DNA of 36,346 nucleotides from Bryobacterales bacterium (GTDB lineage Bacteria; Acidobacteriota; Terriglobia; Bryobacterales; Bryobacteraceae): assembly GCA_020847315.1 (NCBI GenBank), contig JADLCF010000167.1, positions 1-36,346 on the forward strand, in the 5' to 3' direction. Below, piece by piece: positions 35,649-36,346 of this stretch; the first letter of the stretch is position 1; each line of letters opens with the position of its first letter. The notes beneath the pieces are model-generated. The model was not told the DNA's origin. It saw only the letters and a program-made list of their open reading frames with translations, and did not search any database. A program made the translations under genes and the position numbers.

Positions 35649-36346
35649 CTAGACTAATGCAGCAACCGGTTGGACGCCCCGGGCGCCGTCGCTATCTCTC
35701 GCGGGCGCTCCGGGTTCCCCCGGCCCCGGCACTCCTCCGTGCTCAAAAAGATCCACGAACGGAAGCGCGAGCGCCCCGGTGAATCCGGTTTCCTGGGCGA
35801 GAGAGCACGGCCGCAGGATGAGGTTGTTAAAATTGCGGAATTCGTCGCCGCCGGGGAATTGCTCCCGAATCGCCGTCAGAACCAAAGGCCAGGCGTCGGT
35901 GATGGCGCCATCGATAATCACCACGTCCGCATTGAGCGCCCAGATGACGTTTGCGATGCCAATGCCGAGATATCGCATGCACTCGCGAATCGCCTGGACG
36001 GCAGCGGCGTTGCCTTCCCGTGCGAGATGGCAGATCTTGCGAATGCGGCTCTCGGTCTCCCCGCTCGCACCGCGCGTCTCGTTGGCTAGAGAATTGTAAC
36101 GGGAGAAGATCGCGGGATGCGCCGCCAGGGATTCGAGGCAGCCCGGGCGGTCCTGCGCACCCAGGCCCGGGGAGTCGGCCACCACCATTTGTCCGATTTC
36201 ACCGGCGGCGCGATGTGGGCCGCGGAAGATCTTTCCATCCATCACGATGCCCATGCCGATCCCTTCATCCACGCGGATGTACAGCATGCAGCGGCTTCCA
36301 TTGATCTCCGCGCTTCCGGAATGGTACTGGGCAAGGGCGGCCGTTC
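35649..36346 (-). CDS. ROK family protein (sugar kinase/transcriptional repressor), N-terminus truncated by window edge
   Basis: MLYIRVDEGIGMGIVMDGKIFRGPHRAAGEIGQMVV typical of ROK; frame stays open upstream (TAALAQYHSGSAEINGSRC) to the window end. Confidence 0.87.
   Translation of the reverse strand, partial: TAALAQYHSGSAEINGSRCMLYIRVDEGIGMGIVMDGKIFRGPHRAAGEIGQMVVADSPGLGAQDRPGCLESLAAHPAIFSRYNSLANETRGASGETESRIRKICHLAREGNAAAVQAIRECMRYLGIGIANVIWALNADVVIIDGAITDAWPLVLTAIREQFPGGDEFRNFNNLILRPCSLAQETGFTGALALPFVDLFEHGGVPGPGEPGAPARDSDGARGVQPVAALV

Noticed and set aside
1-36346. CRISPR arrays, IS elements, prophage, rRNA/tRNA genes, toxin-antitoxin pairs
   Set aside because: No repeat-spacer structure, transposase, integrase, phage structural gene, tRNA cloverleaf or TA-like gene pair was recognisable by eye. 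tRNAscan and CRISPR finders were not available.

Overview
The window looks like a chromosomal segment from a GC-rich Gram-negative bacterium. The large Oar-like TonB receptor and several Tat-exported enzymes suggest Acidobacteriota (Bryobacterales/Solibacter-like), but that is inference. I support about 25 protein-coding genes. Envelope/EPS: a glycosylphosphotransferase fragment running off the left edge, a VanZ-like protein, lpxA, and a divergent lpxD. Envelope and transport: a Spy/CpxP-like protein and three TonB-dependent receptors, one with His-rich zinc-receptor-like loops. Other enzymes: dodecin, an alpha/beta hydrolase, a TldD/TldE pair in which TldD carries a Tat-like signal, a Gfo/Idh/MocA oxidoreductase, gamma-glutamyltransferase, a PHP-like metallohydrolase, and a nitrilase-family amidohydrolase. 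Housekeeping: two TPR proteins, rnc, rlmB, aspS, hisS, a gamma-carbonic anhydrase, a methyltransferase, and a ROK protein fragment at the right edge. Motility: motB, motA, flbD and an adjacent orphan ORF, plus a MerR regulator. I found no rRNA, tRNA, CRISPR array, IS element or prophage. I cannot point to an obviously new large system. The best leads are (1) the putatively Tat-exported TldD/E protease pair, (2) the zinc-type TonB receptor with a Fur/Zur-like palindrome just upstream, (3) an orphan ORF beside flbD/motAB preceded by a well-spaced sigma54-type promoter, and (4) a perfect 18-bp palindrome immediately upstream of the Spy/CpxP-like gene.
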